Assembly: GCA_027339205.1 (NCBI GenBank)
Contig: DAHWOV010000082.1
Location: 1 to 15,016, forward strand
Direction of reading: 5' to 3'
Source: JAJYVT01 sp027339205
Lineage (GTDB): Bacteria > Actinomycetota > Acidimicrobiia > Acidimicrobiales > RAAP-2
Length of the DNA: 15,016 nucleotides
Below the pieces are notes generated by a model. The model did not search any database and had not been told where the DNA came from. It saw only the letters and a program-made list of their open reading frames with translations. The position numbers and the translations under genes are program-made. How positions within the stretch are numbered: the stretch's first letter is position 1; each line of letters opens with the position of its first letter. Shown here piece after piece: positions 13,947-15,016 of this stretch.

Positions 13947-14762
13947 ATGCAAACAGGTGGGTCGACAAGAGCCGGCGCGCGGTCGGGAGGCGGGCGGCTC
14001 GACGGAAAGGTCGCGGTGGTCACGGGCGCGGCGAGCGGGATCGGGCGGGCCTCCGCGCGGCGCTTCTCCGCTGAGGGCGCGCGCGTCGTCGTCGCGGATC
14101 TCGACGAGCGCGCGGGCAAGGCGGTGGCCGACGAGATCGGCGGGCTCTTCGTCAGAGCGGACGTGACGAGCCGAGAGGACGTCGAGAAGATGTACGACAC
14201 CGCGATCGGCACGCTCGGCCGGCTCGACGTGTGCTTCAACAACGCCGGCATCTCTCCTCCCCAAGACGACTCGATCCTCACGACCGACCTCGACACGTGG
14301 CGGCGGGTCCAGGAGGTGAACCTCACGAGCGTCTTCCTGTGCTGCCAGGCCGGGATCGCCCGGATGCTGGAGCACGGCGGGGGGAGCATCATCAACACCG
14401 CGTCCTTCGTCGCGCTCCTGGGCGCGGCGACGTCGCAGATCTCCTACACCGCCTCGAAGGGTGGTGTGCTCTCGCTCTCCCGTGAGCTGGGCGTCCAATT
14501 CGCCCGCCGAGGCATCCGGGTGAACGCGCTCTGCCCCGGTCCCGTCAACACGCCGCTCCTTCAGGAGCTGTTCGCAAAGGACCCCGAGCGTGCGGCACGC
14601 AGGCTCGTGCACGTGCCGATGGGCAGGTTCGGCGAGCCGGAGGAGATCGCCGCGGCCGCCGCGTTCTTGGCGTCGGACGACGCGTCGTTCATCACTGCGT
14701 CAACGTTCATCGTGGACGGGGGCATCCACGCCGCGTACGTGACCCCGCTCGACGGGGAGTGA
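13947..14762 (+). CDS. Short-chain dehydrogenase/reductase (SDR)
   Basis: This is a classical SDR of 271 residues, probably oxidising an alcohol to an aldehyde or ketone. It shows TGAASGIG (26-33) for cofactor binding, D51 after strand 2 (suggesting NAD over NADP), NNAG (98-101), and the catalytic residues N125, S153, Y167 and K171 (SYTASKGG). The C-terminal IVDGGIHAAY is also typical. The first about 17 residues are a Gly/Arg-rich extension. ATG 13947 lies 7 bases after the aldehyde dehydrogenase stop with AAAGGTGAG upstream. As the last gene of the unit, it fits an alcohol-oxidising step before the aldehyde dehydrogenase. M. tuberculosis has an SDR in the same place (Rv2857c). Substrate unproven. 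Confidence 0.92.
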   Translation: MQTGGSTRAGARSGGGRLDGKVAVVTGAASGIGRASARRFSAEGARVVVADLDERAGKAVADEIGGLFVRADVTSREDVEKMYDTAIGTLGRLDVCFNNAGISPPQDDSILTTDLDTWRRVQEVNLTSVFLCCQAGIARMLEHGGGSIINTASFVALLGAATSQISYTASKGGVLSLSRELGVQFARRGIRVNALCPGPVNTPLLQELFAKDPERAARRLVHVPMGRFGEPEEIAAAAAFLASDDASFITASTFIVDGGIHAAYVTPLDGE

Positions 14763-14799
14763 CGCGCGCTCGTTCCCGCCTTCTTCGCCGGACACGACC
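14763..14799. other. Convergent intergenic space, SDR gene / trpS
   Basis: Thirty-seven bases separate the two facing stop codons. No stem-loop with a T-run is visible on either strand, so a terminator cannot be called. Confidence 0.5.
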
Positions 14800-15016
14800 T
14801 CAGCCGAGCAGCCCGACCGCCTCTGCAGCGCTCGCGTAGGTCACCGACGCGATCTCGTGGGCCCGCGCGGCGCCGGACCTCAAGACCGCATGGACCGTCG
14901 CGGGGTCCGCGCGGAGCTCGCGGGCGCGCTCGCGCACGGGCCGGAGCATCTCTGCGAGCGCTTCTGCGAGGTCGCGCTTCAAGTCCGCGTAGCGCGTGTA
15001 GGCGCCGGCGACCTCC
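14800..15016 (-). CDS. trpS: Tryptophanyl-tRNA synthetase, C-terminal end (5' part outside window)
   Basis: The minus-strand frame is open from the window edge to TGA (complement of 14800-14802), giving 71 residues that begin EVAGAYTRYADLKRDLAEAL and end ASAAEAVGLLG. The pattern YADLKRDLAEALAEMLRPVRERARELRADP...ILR-like...GAARAHEIAS...EAVGLL is the C-terminal helical end of class I tryptophanyl-tRNA synthetases. There, (Y/G)xDLKxxVAExxVxxLxPIRER is conserved and a short helix ending in VGL or VGF closes the protein. The catalytic HIGH and KMSKS motifs would lie beyond the window. The gene is transcribed towards the catabolic unit and is not part of it. Confidence 0.85.
   Translation of the reverse strand, partial: EVAGAYTRYADLKRDLAEALAEMLRPVRERARELRADPATVHAVLRSGAARAHEIASVTYASAAEAVGLLG

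Overview
The window is one stretch of a high-GC (about 70% by eye) bacterial chromosome. GTG starts are common, coding third positions are almost all G/C, spacing is tight, and two genes look leaderless. The gene order tlyA-nadK-recN-pyrG-NUDIX-xerD is the arrangement known from Mycobacterium tuberculosis (Rv1694 onward), so the source is an actinobacterium. The sequence alone does not fix the class; an uncultured Acidimicrobiia-like lineage is a guess.

Region 1 (1-6840, all + strand) is a housekeeping cluster: the 3' part of tlyA (rRNA 2'-O-methyltransferase), nadK (NAD kinase), recN (DNA repair ATPase), pyrG (CTP synthase), a NUDIX hydrolase of the ADP-ribose pyrophosphatase type, and xerD (tyrosine recombinase). 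The genes are 3-19 bases apart except for a 149-base recN-pyrG gap. A possible 49-codon ORF fills that gap, where M. tuberculosis has Rv1697 and mctB. Short tandem repeats sit inside or at the ends of several of these genes. The most curious is a 23-bp triplication at the NUDIX/xerD junction, which forms a chain of GTGA stop/start overlaps.

Region 2 (6841-8499) has a GC-rich spacer, a probably leaderless TraR/DksA-type zinc-finger gene, and an M50 (site-2 protease type) membrane metalloprotease with a long Tyr/Pro repeat at its N-terminus.

Region 3 (8556-14762, all + strand) reads as a catabolic unit: a FadR/GntR-type regulator with its own leaderless start, then a strong sigma-70-like promoter (TTGACA-17-CATAAT) driving an APC permease, a non-canonical glutamine synthetase (GlnA4/PuuA type), an aldehyde dehydrogenase and a short-chain dehydrogenase. 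The set suggests uptake of an amine, gamma-glutamylation, and stepwise oxidation of an alcohol to an aldehyde and then an acid. An amino alcohol such as ethanolamine fits best, because there is an alcohol-dehydrogenase-type enzyme and no PuuB-like amine oxidase. No gamma-glutamyl hydrolase is in the window.

Region 4 (14800-15016, - strand) is the C-terminal end of trpS, convergent with region 3. No rRNA, tRNA, CRISPR array, insertion sequence or prophage was seen.
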